From Pseudomonas pohangensis (GTDB lineage: Bacteria; Pseudomonadota; Gammaproteobacteria; Pseudomonadales; Pseudomonadaceae), in NCBI RefSeq assembly GCF_900105995.1, contig NZ_LT629785.1, positions 3,038,001 through 3,102,000 on the forward strand: DNA of 64,000 bases, given 5' to 3'. This document shows positions 56,593 to 64,000 of the stretch, one piece after another. The notes beneath the pieces are model-generated. The model made no database searches, was not told where the DNA came from, and saw only the letters and a list, made by a program, of their open reading frames with translations. Each line of letters begins with the position of its first letter. Within the stretch, counting starts at the first letter, position 1. The position numbers were made by a program, and so were the translations under genes.

Positions 56593-57123
56593 TTGACCAC
56601 TATTGTTTCAGTGCGCCGTAACGGCAAAGTCGTCATGGGCGGTGACGGCCAGGTTTCGCTTGGCAACACCGTGATGAAAGGTAATGCGAAAAAGGTCCGG
56701 CGCCTCTACCACGGTCAGGTGCTGGCAGGCTTTGCCGGTGCCACCGCGGATGCCTTCACCCTGTTCGAGCGTTTTGAAGGGCAGCTGGAGAAGCATCAGG
56801 GCCATCTGGTTCGCGCCGCCGTGGAACTGGCCAAGGACTGGCGTACCGACCGTTCGCTGAGCCGCCTGGAAGCCATGCTGGCAGTGGCCAACAAGGATGC
56901 CTCGCTGATCATTACCGGCAACGGCGATGTGGTCGAGCCCGAGCAGGGCCTGATCGCCATGGGCTCCGGTGGCGGTTTTGCCCAGGCAGCCGCCATGGCG
57001 CTGCTGCAGAAGACCGAGCTGTCAGCCCGTGAAATCACCGAGACGGCCCTGAATATCGCCGGTTCCATCTGCGTATTCACCAACCAGAATCTGACCATTG
57101 AGGAGCAGGACTGCGCCGAATAA
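56593..57123 (+). CDS. hslV: ATP-dependent protease peptidase subunit HslV
   Basis: Proteasome-like N-terminal threonine hydrolase that forms the core of HslVU (ClpQY). The 176-residue protein starts at TTG 56593; after Met removal the active-site Thr is exposed (TTIVSVRR). The conserved GGDGQVSLGNTVMKGNAKKVRRL and AGFAGATADAFTLFERFE segments are present, and the C-terminal region has NIAGSICVFTNQNLTIEE. A GGGAG ribosome-binding site lies about 9 nt upstream. hslU starts 27 bp downstream. Confidence 0.96.
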   Translation: MTTIVSVRRNGKVVMGGDGQVSLGNTVMKGNAKKVRRLYHGQVLAGFAGATADAFTLFERFEGQLEKHQGHLVRAAVELAKDWRTDRSLSRLEAMLAVANKDASLIITGNGDVVEPEQGLIAMGSGGGFAQAAAMALLQKTELSAREITETALNIAGSICVFTNQNLTIEEQDCAE

Positions 57124-57150
57124 GGCGCAACCTGTTCCGGAGCAAATCGT

Positions 57151-58491
57151 ATGTCCATGACGCCCCGCGAGATCGTTCACGAACTCAACCGCCATATCAT
57201 CGGTCAGGACGACGCCAAGCGTGCCGTGGCCATCGCCCTGCGCAACCGCTGGCGGCGCATGCAATTGCCGGCGGAGTTGCGCCAGGAGGTCACCCCGAAG
57301 AACATCCTGATGATCGGCCCGACCGGGGTTGGCAAGACGGAAATAGCCCGCCGTCTGGCACGTCTGGCCAACGCCCCGTTCATCAAGGTCGAGGCGACCA
57401 AATTTACCGAAGTCGGCTATGTGGGACGGGACGTCGAATCGATCATTCGCGACCTCGCCGACGCCGCCATCAAGATGCTCCGTGAAGATGAGATGCAGAA
57501 GGTACGCTTCCGCGCCGAAGACGCTGCCGAAGAGCGCATTCTCGATGCCCTGCTGCCGCCGGCACGTAGTGGCTTCAACGAAGACCCGGCGCCCAGCCAT
57601 GACTCCAATACCCGTCAGCTGTTCCGCAAGCGACTGCGCGAAGGCCAGCTGAACGACAAAGAGATTGATATCGAAGTCGTCGACAGCCCGGTCGGCGTGG
57701 AAATCATGACGCCACCGGGCATGGAAGAAATGACCAACCAGCTGCAGAACCTGTTCTCCAGCATGGGTCAGGGCAAGAAGAAATCGCGCAAGCTCAAGGT
57801 GCAGGACGCCCTCAAACTGGTGCGTGACGAGGAAGCCGCACGTCTGGTCAATGAAGAAGAGCTCAAGGCACGGGCGCTGGAAGCCGTGGAGCAGAATGGC
57901 ATCGTCTTTATCGACGAGATCGACAAGGTGGCCAAACGTGGCAATGTCGGCGGTGCCGATGTTTCCCGTGAAGGCGTACAGCGCGATCTGCTGCCGCTGA
58001 TCGAGGGCTGCACGGTCAACACCAAGCTGGGCATGGTCAAGACCGACCACATCCTGTTCATTGCTTCCGGCGCTTTCCACCTGAGCAAGCCCAGCGATCT
58101 GGTTCCCGAACTGCAGGGCCGCCTGCCGATCCGGGTCGAACTCAAAGCCCTCACGCCGGATGACTTCAAGCGCATCCTCAGCGAACCGCACGCCTCGCTG
58201 ACCGAGCAATACACCGCATTGCTGGCCACCGAAGGCCTGCAGATCGAGTTCCTCGAGTCCGGTATCCAGCGCGTTGCCGAGATCGCCTGGCAGGTCAATG
58301 AAAAGACCGAGAACATCGGCGCGCGGCGCTTGCACACATTGCTTGAGCGCCTGCTTGAGGAAGTGTCGTTCAGCGCCGGCGATCTTGCCGGGCAACAGGC
58401 TGGAGTTGCGTTGAAAATCGATGCCGATTACGTCAACGGCCATCTGGGCGAACTGGCACAGGATGAAGACCTGTCGCGTTATATTCTCTGA
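57151..58491 (+). CDS. hslU: ATP-dependent protease ATPase subunit HslU
   Basis: AAA+ unfoldase partner of HslV; it acts on misfolded and regulatory proteins such as SulA-type substrates. The 446-residue protein has the N-terminal TPREIVHELNRHIIGQDDAK, Walker A GPTGVGKT (56-63), the pore-loop region GYVGRDVES, an I-domain (about 110-240), Walker B IVFIDEIDKVA (about 250) and sensor/C-terminal regions ending in the DLSRYIL tail that inserts into HslV. It is in an operon with hslV. Confidence 0.97.
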   Translation: MSMTPREIVHELNRHIIGQDDAKRAVAIALRNRWRRMQLPAELRQEVTPKNILMIGPTGVGKTEIARRLARLANAPFIKVEATKFTEVGYVGRDVESIIRDLADAAIKMLREDEMQKVRFRAEDAAEERILDALLPPARSGFNEDPAPSHDSNTRQLFRKRLREGQLNDKEIDIEVVDSPVGVEIMTPPGMEEMTNQLQNLFSSMGQGKKKSRKLKVQDALKLVRDEEAARLVNEEELKARALEAVEQNGIVFIDEIDKVAKRGNVGGADVSREGVQRDLLPLIEGCTVNTKLGMVKTDHILFIASGAFHLSKPSDLVPELQGRLPIRVELKALTPDDFKRILSEPHASLTEQYTALLATEGLQIEFLESGIQRVAEIAWQVNEKTENIGARRLHTLLERLLEEVSFSAGDLAGQQAGVALKIDADYVNGHLGELAQDEDLSRYIL

Positions 58492-58504
58492 GCAGACCGC
58501 TACT

Positions 58505-58530
58505 GCGTCGGCGCTCGCAGAGGCCGACGC
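58505..58530 (+). other. Hairpin between hslU and the DUF971 gene
   Basis: GCGTCGGC and GCCGACGC pair perfectly around a 10-nt loop, 13 bp after the hslU stop. There is no T-run. It may end or process the hslVU mRNA. Confidence 0.4.
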
Positions 58531-58555
58531 CACCAACTCGATCGACCAGACATCA

Positions 58556-58927
58556 ATGAAAATCCCGACAGCCATCAAGCTACACAAGGCCTCCAGAACC
58601 CTGGAGCTGCAATATGGCGCGCAGGTCTACAGCCTGAGCGCTGAATTCCTGCGGGTGCACTCCCCGTCTGCAGAAGTTCAGGGACACGGCCAGCCGATAC
58701 TGCAATACGGCAAGCAGGATGTGGCGCTGCTCGAACTGCAGCCGGCAGGCAACTATGCGCTGAAGCTGTGTTTCGACGATGGCCACGACAGCGGCCTGTT
58801 CACCTGGGATTATCTCTATCAGCTGGCGACCCGCCAGGAGCAGCTCTGGAACGATTATTTGCAGGCGCTGCATGACGCCGGTCGCACCCGCGATCCGCAG
58901 GCAAGTGTTGTCCGCCTGATGCAATAG
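58556..58927 (+). CDS. DUF971 (gamma-butyrobetaine hydroxylase N-terminal-like) protein
   Basis: The 123-residue protein matches the DUF971 family: MKIPTAIKLHKASRTLELQYG, a central LPAEFLRVHSPSAEVQGHG-type segment, and GNYALKLCFDDGHDSGLFTWDYLYQLATRQE. The family resembles the N-terminal domain of gamma-butyrobetaine hydroxylase and occurs beside HslVU in many Pseudomonas, and elsewhere next to iron-sulfur genes; its role is not established. ATG 58556 is chosen because the conserved start begins there and upstream codons overlap hslU. phaD follows after 95 bp, where the PHA synthase genes would be expected. Confidence 0.8.
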   Translation: MKIPTAIKLHKASRTLELQYGAQVYSLSAEFLRVHSPSAEVQGHGQPILQYGKQDVALLELQPAGNYALKLCFDDGHDSGLFTWDYLYQLATRQEQLWNDYLQALHDAGRTRDPQASVVRLMQ

Positions 58928-59022
58928 TTCACGGCAACCCTGCGAAAGCACAAATGCGCACTGGCCGTGATCGGCAGCGCAGGCTATTGTCTGAGCGTAT
59001 CTTTACCGGATCAGTGCAGGCC

Positions 59023-59637
59023 ATGAAGACCCGCGACCGCATACTTTTTTGCGCGCTTGAGCTGTTCAACCAGCAAGGTGAGCCGAACGTAACAACCCTG
59101 GAAATTGCCAATGAGCTGGATATAAGTCCGGGCAATCTCTACTACCACTTCCATGGCAAAGAACCTTTGATCATGGAACTGCTGAAACGCTTTCAGAGCG
59201 AGATGGCACCACTGCTTGATCCACCGGAAGATATCCAGCTCGACGCCGAAGACTACTGGCTGTTCATTTCGCTGATCGTCGAACACCTGTCAAACTTCCG
59301 CTTTCTGTTTCAGGACCTCTCCAACCTCGCCGGACGCTTCCCCAAGCTCGGTCGCAGCATTCGTGACTGGCTGAATGAACTCAAGCAAACCGTGGCCTCC
59401 CTGCTGGCGCGCCTGAAAGCCGAGGGCTATCTGGAAAGCGATACCCCGGCGCTCGGCCAACTGGTCGAGCAAATCACCCTGACCCTGCTGTTTTCCCTGG
59501 ACTATCAGCGCATTCTCGGCCGCCCGGGGGAAACCCGCCTAGTCGTGTTTCAGGTGATGATGCTGGCCATCCCGCACCTGAAACAAAGCTCCAGGGCACC
59601 GGCAGAACAACAGGCGCGCCGCTTCCTGGAGAGTTGA
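59023..59637 (+). CDS. phaD: TetR-family PHA regulator PhaD
   Basis: The 204-residue protein has an N-terminal helix-turn-helix (KTRDRILFCALELFNQQGEPNVTTLEIANELDISPGNLYYHFHGKEPLI, of which residues 25-44 form the recognition helices) and a helical ligand domain (FLFQDLSNLAGRFPKLGRSIRDW). It is nearly identical in layout to PhaD, the TetR-family activator of the phaC1 and phaI promoters in medium-chain-length PHA producers. In such bacteria it lies directly after phaC2; here phaC1-phaZ-phaC2 are missing, and the preceding gene is DUF971. Start ATG 59023 is preferred; in-frame codons upstream are not conserved. Confidence 0.9.
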   Translation: MKTRDRILFCALELFNQQGEPNVTTLEIANELDISPGNLYYHFHGKEPLIMELLKRFQSEMAPLLDPPEDIQLDAEDYWLFISLIVEHLSNFRFLFQDLSNLAGRFPKLGRSIRDWLNELKQTVASLLARLKAEGYLESDTPALGQLVEQITLTLLFSLDYQRILGRPGETRLVVFQVMMLAIPHLKQSSRAPAEQQARRFLES

Positions 59638-59649
59638 AATCCACACAGC

Positions 59650-59675
59650 AAAACGCCCGGCAAGCCGGGCGTTTT
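59650..59675. terminator. Bidirectional Rho-independent terminator between phaD and phaF
   Basis: AAAACGCCCGG (59650-59660) and CCGGGCGTTTT (59665-59675) pair around the 4-nt loop CAAG, with a five-T run on the plus strand and AAAA on the other side. It serves the convergent phaD and phaF genes. Confidence 0.9.
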
Positions 59676-59691
59676 TCATTGCCTTGCAGAA

Positions 59692-60318
59692 TCAGGCCGA
59701 AGTCGGGGGCGTAAGCGTCGGCGCTGCTGCCGGTTTGGCTGCTGCAGTATTTGCCGCCGGCTTTTTCGCAGCAGGCCGGACTTTCGCGGCAGGCTTGGCT
59801 GCTGCCCGCGCCGGTGCTTTGGCTGCTGGCTTGGCTGCTGTCTTGGCCGGCGCTCTAGCTGCAGACCGGGCTGGAGCTTTCGCTGGCTTGATGGCTACGC
59901 CGGTCAGCTTTTCGATTTGCTTGGCCAGCAGATCAACCTTTGCCTGCAGGGTCTTTACTTCGTTGCGGCTGGGTACGCCGAGACGGGAAATGGCACTGTT
60001 CAGGCGCTTGTCGAAAGCCTCTTCCAGCTCATTCCACTTGCCTACTGCCTTGTCCTTGACCTCTTCGACCTTGGACTTGGCACTATCAACGGAGGTTTTG
60101 ACCGCTTCTACCTGCTTGTTGACATTGGTCTTGGCCAGCTTCTGGGCTTTCTCGCCATCCTTTACCAGTTCATCAAACAGGCTGTTACCGTCCTTGCTGA
60201 CCTTGGAAAAAGCACCCAGACCGGCAAGCCAGATCTGCCGGGAGTATTTCTCGATCTCGCCGATCCAGGAGTTGAGTTCTTTCTCGACTTTCTTCTGCAC
60301 AGGTTTCTTGGTAGCCAT
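59692..60318 (-). CDS. phaF: PHA granule-associated phasin with histone-like tail (PhaF)
   Basis: The 208-residue protein has an N-terminal phasin domain (SWIGEIEKYSRQIWLAGLGAFSKV), a coiled-coil leucine-zipper-like stretch (about 85-140), and a C-terminal Ala/Lys/Pro tail of AAKPAAK-type repeats (about 145-200) like histone H1. In PHA producers PhaF coats granules and also binds DNA, which helps distribute granules at division. The tail here is shorter than in P. putida as I recall it. It lies 10 bp after phaI, in the same direction. AAGGAG precedes its start. Confidence 0.92.
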   Translation of the reverse strand: MATKKPVQKKVEKELNSWIGEIEKYSRQIWLAGLGAFSKVSKDGNSLFDELVKDGEKAQKLAKTNVNKQVEAVKTSVDSAKSKVEEVKDKAVGKWNELEEAFDKRLNSAISRLGVPSRNEVKTLQAKVDLLAKQIEKLTGVAIKPAKAPARSAARAPAKTAAKPAAKAPARAAAKPAAKVRPAAKKPAANTAAAKPAAAPTLTPPTSA

Positions 60319-60328
60319 ACAGCTCTCC

Positions 60329-60751
60329 TTACTTGGTACGCGCGACTTGCTCTAGCGCGGCGCTGAGCTGGTCGAGTTTATCAGACAGTGCCGCAATGTC
60401 CTGATGCGAAGGGATGCCCAGCCGATTCAAGGCATTGGCAACCCGGTTGTCGAAGCTCTGCTCGATCTTGTCCAGCTGCACTTCAACTTTTTCCTTCACA
60501 CCGCTTACGCTGCTCTTCACGGAGTCGATCTGCGAGTTGGCCGCATCAACCTGTTCGTTGACCAGCTGCTTGCCTTTCTTCTCGATGCTTTCTCCGACCT
60601 TGACCAGATCCTTGAAAATCTCGGCGCTGTCATGACCGGCCTTGTTGTATGCGCCGAGGCCAGCCAGCCAGATTTTGCGGGCGTATGCCTTGACGTCGTT
60701 CAGAACCACGCCCTGGGCATCGGTTGGTTTCTTTACGGATGCTTTGGTCAT
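60329..60751 (-). CDS. phaI: PHA granule-associated phasin PhaI
   Basis: The 140-residue protein is a phasin with the same core as PhaF (NDVKAYARKIWLAGLGAYNKAG, then a helical amphipathic region and FDNRVANALNRLGIPSHQDIAALSDKLDQL), but without the basic tail. It binds the surface of PHA inclusions. It is the first gene of the phaI-phaF operon, with a promoter at 60819-60847 and a GAGGTG ribosome-binding site. No PHA synthase gene is found in the window. Confidence 0.92.
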   Translation of the reverse strand: MTKASVKKPTDAQGVVLNDVKAYARKIWLAGLGAYNKAGHDSAEIFKDLVKVGESIEKKGKQLVNEQVDAANSQIDSVKSSVSGVKEKVEVQLDKIEQSFDNRVANALNRLGIPSHQDIAALSDKLDQLSAALEQVARTK

Positions 60752-60818
60752 GCTACACCTCGGGTCTCAAGTCAAAAAAGGGTGCCTCTTCAGGCTTGCC
60801 ACCAAGGTATCGGACTAA

Positions 60819-60847
60819 ATTAGAAAACGCATACCAGTCTGCGTCAA
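60819..60847 (-). promoter_or_regulatory. Candidate promoter of phaI-phaF
   Basis: On the minus strand TTGACG (60842-60847), then 17 bp, then TCTAAT (60819-60824). Transcription would begin about 60 nt before phaI. PhaD activates phaI in relatives, so this region is where its operator is expected, although I cannot define one. Confidence 0.55.
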
Positions 60848-60852
60848 CCGGA

Positions 60853-61131
60853 TCAGGCGTTGAGCTTTTCATCGAGGGTGTTTTCTATTTCGTCCTGAAT
60901 GGTTCTCTCGAAGGCCATCAGCAAAAACCCCAGATCCAGCTCCACACGCACACGCTGCTCATCGACGATGACACGACCGTGAGCGCCCACCCGTTTGAAT
61001 ACAATCACATCGTCATGCCAGCGATAACGAATGTCATATTGGCGGGATAACGACTCCGCCAGATCTTCTGCCAGTGAGCGGACAACATCACGCTCCAGGC
61101 TATGTTGACGCTCGACAACAATATGCGACAT
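60853..61131 (-). CDS. PHA-associated small protein (PHA_gran_rgn family)
   Basis: The 92-residue protein begins MSHIVVERQHSLERDVVRSLAEDLAESLSRQYDIRYRWHDD and matches the polyhydroxyalkanoic acid system (PHA_gran_rgn) family found next to phaIF. It has an N-terminal helix and a beta-rich rest (VIVFKRVGAHGRVIVDEQRVRVELDLGF) with an acidic helical end. The function is not known. ATG 61131 is chosen over an ATG four codons upstream because the family starts with MSHI. It is read in the same direction as phaI but the phaI promoter lies just after it. Confidence 0.8.
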   Translation of the reverse strand: MSHIVVERQHSLERDVVRSLAEDLAESLSRQYDIRYRWHDDVIVFKRVGAHGRVIVDEQRVRVELDLGFLLMAFERTIQDEIENTLDEKLNA

Positions 61132-61295
61132 GCAGAACTCCAAACGACAACATTAAAAGTGCTGTGACTATAACAGTATGTTCAGGCTGCAGCTGACTGC
61201 AACTTGCAGACAGTTTCAAGCCCGCACAAAATCTCCGAATCCTCGCGCGCATAACCGCGCTAGAATGCGCAGTAAATCAGCCCGGCGAAATCAAC

Positions 61296-62066
61296 ATGAG
61301 CGATCCGCAAAAAGCTCCCGACCAGGAACCCGTCACGCACTTTGGCTACCAGAACGTGCCCGAGAGCAAGAAGGCCGCCAAGGTGGCCGAAGTCTTCCAT
61401 TCGGTCGCAGCCAAGTACGACCTGATGAACGACCTGATGTCCGCAGGCGTGCACCGCCTGTGGAAGCGCTTCACTATCGAATTGTCGGGCGTGCGCCCGG
61501 GCAATCGGGTGCTGGACATTGCCGGCGGCACCGGCGATCTGACCAAGCAGTTTTCGCGCCTGGTGGGCAGCAACGGTGAAGTGGTACTGGCCGACATCAA
61601 TGCCTCGATGCTCAAGGTCGGGCGTGATCGCCTGCTCGATCTGGGCGTGGCCGGCAACGTCAAGTTTGTCCAGGCCGATGCCGAGAAGCTGCCGTTCCCG
61701 GACAACCACTTCGACGTGGTCACCATCGCCTTCGGTCTGCGCAACGTCACCCACAAGGAAGATGCCCTGCGCTCGATGCTGCGCGTGCTCAAACCCGGTG
61801 GTCGCCTGCTGGTACTGGAGTTTTCCAAACCGAGCAACGGGCTGTTGTCCAAAGCCTACGACACCTACTCTTTCAGCTTGCTGCCCATGATGGGCAAGCT
61901 GATCACCAACGATGCCGAGAGTTATCGCTATCTGGCCGAGTCGATCCGCATGCACCCGGACCAGGAAACCCTCAAGGACATGATGGCCAGCGCCGGCTTC
62001 GAAAGAGTCAGCTACCACAACATGACCGGCGGCATCGTTGCGCTGCACCGCGGCATCAAGCCCTGA
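61296..62066 (+). CDS. ubiE: Ubiquinone/menaquinone C-methyltransferase UbiE
   Basis: SAM-dependent C-methylation of the quinone ring (2-methoxy-6-polyprenyl-benzoquinol to its 5-methyl form; also demethylmenaquinol). The 256-residue protein has the family signature YDLMNDLMSAGVHRLWKR, SAM motif I VLDIAGGTGDLT (about residue 72), motif II VTIAFGLRNVTHKEDALRSMLRVLKPGGRLLVLEFSKP. It starts a ubiE-ubiJ-ubiB operon and is divergent from the PHA_gran_rgn gene. TAGAAT at 61261-61266 is a possible -10 element. Confidence 0.97.
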   Translation: MSDPQKAPDQEPVTHFGYQNVPESKKAAKVAEVFHSVAAKYDLMNDLMSAGVHRLWKRFTIELSGVRPGNRVLDIAGGTGDLTKQFSRLVGSNGEVVLADINASMLKVGRDRLLDLGVAGNVKFVQADAEKLPFPDNHFDVVTIAFGLRNVTHKEDALRSMLRVLKPGGRLLVLEFSKPSNGLLSKAYDTYSFSLLPMMGKLITNDAESYRYLAESIRMHPDQETLKDMMASAGFERVSYHNMTGGIVALHRGIKP

Positions 62067-62075
62067 GGTAACTGC

Positions 62076-62693
62076 ATGCTTATTCAGGCGTTGCTGGCGG
62101 CGGCAGAACAGGGCTTGCGACAGGTATTGAGCCTGGACAGCACGGCGCTGGCACGACTGGGCAAAATGCAGGGCAAGGTGATTGCCATCGAGTGTGCCAG
62201 CCCGCCATTGAACCTGTTCCTGCTGCCGGGCAACGACGGACTGCGTCTGGCGGCGCACTGGCAAGCCAGCGCAGATTGCACATTAAAGGCGCCAGCCTCA
62301 CGCCTGCTGCAACTGGCCCTGGCGCAGGACAAGAGTGCCGTACTGCACGCCGACGACGTTGACCTGAGCGGTGACAGCGCTGTGATGCTGGAGCTGGCAG
62401 ACCTACTGCAAACCCTCGAACTGGACTGGGAGTACCAGCTGTCACGCTGGCTGGGCCCGGTTGGCGGCCAGCTGCTCGGCAGCAATCTGCGCAGTACTGC
62501 ACAATGGACCAGCAGCAGCCTTGGGCATCTGCGCGACAATCTCGCCGATTATCTCAGCGAAGAGTCGCGCACGCTGGTCGGTAAACGCGAGGCCGAAGCC
62601 CGCTTCAATGAGCTGGACCAGCTCAAAATCTCTCTGGACCGACTGGAAGCGCGCATACAACGGCTGGCCGGCAAGGTCGAGCAATCACCATGA
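62076..62693 (+). CDS. ubiJ: Ubiquinone biosynthesis accessory factor UbiJ
   Basis: Lipid-binding component of the soluble Ubi complex. The 205-residue protein has an SCP2 domain (about 15-110, with IECASPPLNLFLLPGNDGLRLAAHWQASADCTLKA) and a C-terminal coiled-coil helix (about 165-200). It carries polyprenyl intermediates for the late hydroxylation and methylation steps. It begins 9 bp after ubiE and overlaps ubiB by 4 bp (ATGA). Confidence 0.93.
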   Translation: MLIQALLAAAEQGLRQVLSLDSTALARLGKMQGKVIAIECASPPLNLFLLPGNDGLRLAAHWQASADCTLKAPASRLLQLALAQDKSAVLHADDVDLSGDSAVMLELADLLQTLELDWEYQLSRWLGPVGGQLLGSNLRSTAQWTSSSLGHLRDNLADYLSEESRTLVGKREAEARFNELDQLKISLDRLEARIQRLAGKVEQSP

Positions 62694-64000
62694 AACTCCT
62701 GGCTGTTCGTCGCCTGCTACGCATCCTGCGTGTCAGCATTCATTACCAGCTGGATGACCTGCTGCTCGCCCTGCCCCTGCCCTGGTGGCTGCGCACATTC
62801 GGCCATTGTCTGCCGTGGCGCTGGCTGCCCCGTCCTGATCTCAAGTTGTCGCGCGGTGCCCGCCTGCGCCTGGCGCTGGAGGACCTGGGACCGATCTTCA
62901 TCAAGTTCGGCCAGCTGCTGTCGACCCGCCGGGATCTGTTGCCACCGGACATTGCCGACGAAATGGCCCGCCTGCAGGATCAGGTACCGCCTTTCGACCC
63001 CAAACAGGCCGTTGCACTGATCGAGAAACAACTCGGTCTTTCGCTGGACAAGGTGTTTGCCCGCTTCGACCACGCACCTTTGGCCTCGGCCTCGATCGCC
63101 CAGGTGCATGCCGCCAAACTGCTAAGTGGCGAAGAAGTAGTGGTCAAGGTGATTCGCCCCGGGCTGCGACCGACCATCCGCCAGGACATTGCCTGGCTGT
63201 TCACGCTGGCGCGCCTGGCCGAGAAGACTTCCGCCGACGCGCGGCGTCTGCGCCCTGTAGAAGTGGTCGCCGACTATGAGCGCACCATCTACGACGAACT
63301 CGACCTGTTACGCGAGGCCGCCAACACCAGCCAGCTGCGGCGCAATTTCGATGGCTCGCCACTGCTCTACGTCCCGCAGGTCTACTGGGGCTGGTGCCGT
63401 CCGCAGGTACTGGTTCTCGAACGCATCTACGGCCTGGCCGTCACCGACATGGCCGGCCTGGCCAAACAGAACACCGACATGAAGCTGCTGGCCGAGCGCG
63501 GCGTGGAGATCTTCTTCACCCAGGTGTTCCGTGACAGCTTCTTTCATGCCGACATGCACCCCGGCAATATCTTCGTCAGCAGCAACAACCCGCGCAACCC
63601 GCAATACATTGCCATCGACTGCGGCATCATCGGCAGCCTGACGCCGGAAGATCAGGATTATCTGGCGCGCAACCTGATCGCGTTCTTCAAACGCGACTAT
63701 CGCAAGGTCGCGCAACTGCATATCGACTCCGGCTGGGTACCGGCCAACACCCGGATCAATGATTTCGAGGCAGCCATCCGCACCGTGTGCGAGCCGATCT
63801 TCGAAAAACCGCTGAAAGACATCTCCTTTGGCCAGGTGCTTCTGCGCCTGTTCCAGACCGCCCGGCGCTTCAATATGGAAGTGCAGCCGCAACTGGTGTT
63901 GCTGCAGAAAACCCTGCTCAACATCGAAGGCCTCGGCCGCCAGCTCTACCCTGATCTGGATCTGTGGAACACCGCACAACCCTTTCTCGAAAAGTGGATG
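62690..64000 (+). CDS. ubiB: UbiB ABC1-family atypical kinase, 3' end cut by window
   Basis: Inner-membrane ATPase-like protein needed for coenzyme Q synthesis. Translation from ATG 62690 gives 437 residues to the window edge: MKLLAVRRLLRILRVSIHYQ, the KxGQ motif in LGPIFIKFGQLLSTRRDLLP, the atypical Ala-rich nucleotide loop in PLASASIAQVHAAKL, the catalytic segment HADMHPGNIFV and the IDCGIIG metal-binding motif. The C-terminal transmembrane helices are expected beyond the window. Start and ubiJ stop overlap (ATGA), which indicates translational coupling. Confidence 0.96.
   Translation, partial: MKLLAVRRLLRILRVSIHYQLDDLLLALPLPWWLRTFGHCLPWRWLPRPDLKLSRGARLRLALEDLGPIFIKFGQLLSTRRDLLPPDIADEMARLQDQVPPFDPKQAVALIEKQLGLSLDKVFARFDHAPLASASIAQVHAAKLLSGEEVVVKVIRPGLRPTIRQDIAWLFTLARLAEKTSADARRLRPVEVVADYERTIYDELDLLREAANTSQLRRNFDGSPLLYVPQVYWGWCRPQVLVLERIYGLAVTDMAGLAKQNTDMKLLAERGVEIFFTQVFRDSFFHADMHPGNIFVSSNNPRNPQYIAIDCGIIGSLTPEDQDYLARNLIAFFKRDYRKVAQLHIDSGWVPANTRINDFEAAIRTVCEPIFEKPLKDISFGQVLLRLFQTARRFNMEVQPQLVLLQKTLLNIEGLGRQLYPDLDLWNTAQPFLEKWM

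Noticed and set aside
59766..59880. Apparent tandem DNA repeat or CRISPR-like array
   Set aside because: It is the coding sequence of the AAKPAAK-type tail of PhaF; units are irregular and short, without unique spacers.

Overview
The window is a stretch of core chromosome from a Pseudomonas-like gammaproteobacterium (Pseudomonas sensu lato). The gene order waaG-waaC-waaF-ilvE-glnE-aceE-aceF ... gltB-damX-aroB-aroK-pilQPONM / ponA-maeB ... rpmE / priA-argS-hslVU ... phaD-phaF-phaI-ubiE-ubiJ-ubiB follows, as I recall it, the PA5010-PA5065 part of the P. aeruginosa PAO1 map, and the proteins read as close relatives of that genus. Base composition is GC-rich in most of the window, and the intergenic repeats include the classic Pseudomonas REP type. 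I see no tRNA, rRNA, CRISPR array, insertion sequence, integrase or prophage. The genus or species cannot be fixed from this alone.

Layout. 1-7.2 kb (minus strand): LPS inner-core glycosyltransferases waaG (cut by the window edge), waaC and waaF, then ilvE and glnE. 7.5-11.9 kb (plus): pyruvate dehydrogenase aceE-aceF behind a divergent promoter region with two spaced palindromes. 12-18.5 kb: a TrmH-family RNA methyltransferase, msrA, a small SRPBCC protein, rlmJ, an acyl-CoA dehydrogenase and a K+/H+ antiporter. 18.6-28.6 kb: an MscK-type mechanosensitive channel, selO, a racemase-like protein, an SLC13-type permease, metY, trxC and a hotdog thioesterase. 28.6-36.6 kb (minus): an orphan ParA, hemE and the glutamate synthase pair gltB-gltD. 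36.8-45.0 kb (minus): the type IV pilus alignment complex and secretin pilMNOPQ, followed by aroK, aroB and damX; this block is visibly richer in A+T. 45.2-51.5 kb: ponA, maeB, an M48 lipoprotein protease, a secreted nuclease and rpmE. 51.8-58.9 kb (plus): priA, argS, an FtsN-like SPOR protein, hslV, hslU and a DUF971 gene. 59.0-61.1 kb: the regulator and granule-protein part of the polyhydroxyalkanoate (PHA) locus, phaD, phaF, phaI and a PHA_gran_rgn protein. 61.3-64 kb: ubiE-ubiJ-ubiB for ubiquinone synthesis, with ubiB cut by the window edge.

Most genes are housekeeping: cell envelope, central carbon and nitrogen metabolism, protein quality control and replication restart. The most notable points are: (i) the PHA locus lacks the synthase/depolymerase genes phaC1-phaZ-phaC2 where they are expected, although phaD, phaF and phaI are intact; (ii) two thiol/redox genes, selO and trxC, each have their Shine-Dalgarno sequence buried in a strong inverted repeat just before the start codon; (iii) a Rho-independent terminator is embedded in the first codons of the secreted nuclease gene just after rpmE; (iv) the Asp/Glu racemase homologue has Ala instead of the first catalytic Cys; (v) paired palindromes lie about 52 bp apart upstream of aceE. 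I did not find a wholly new multi-gene system.
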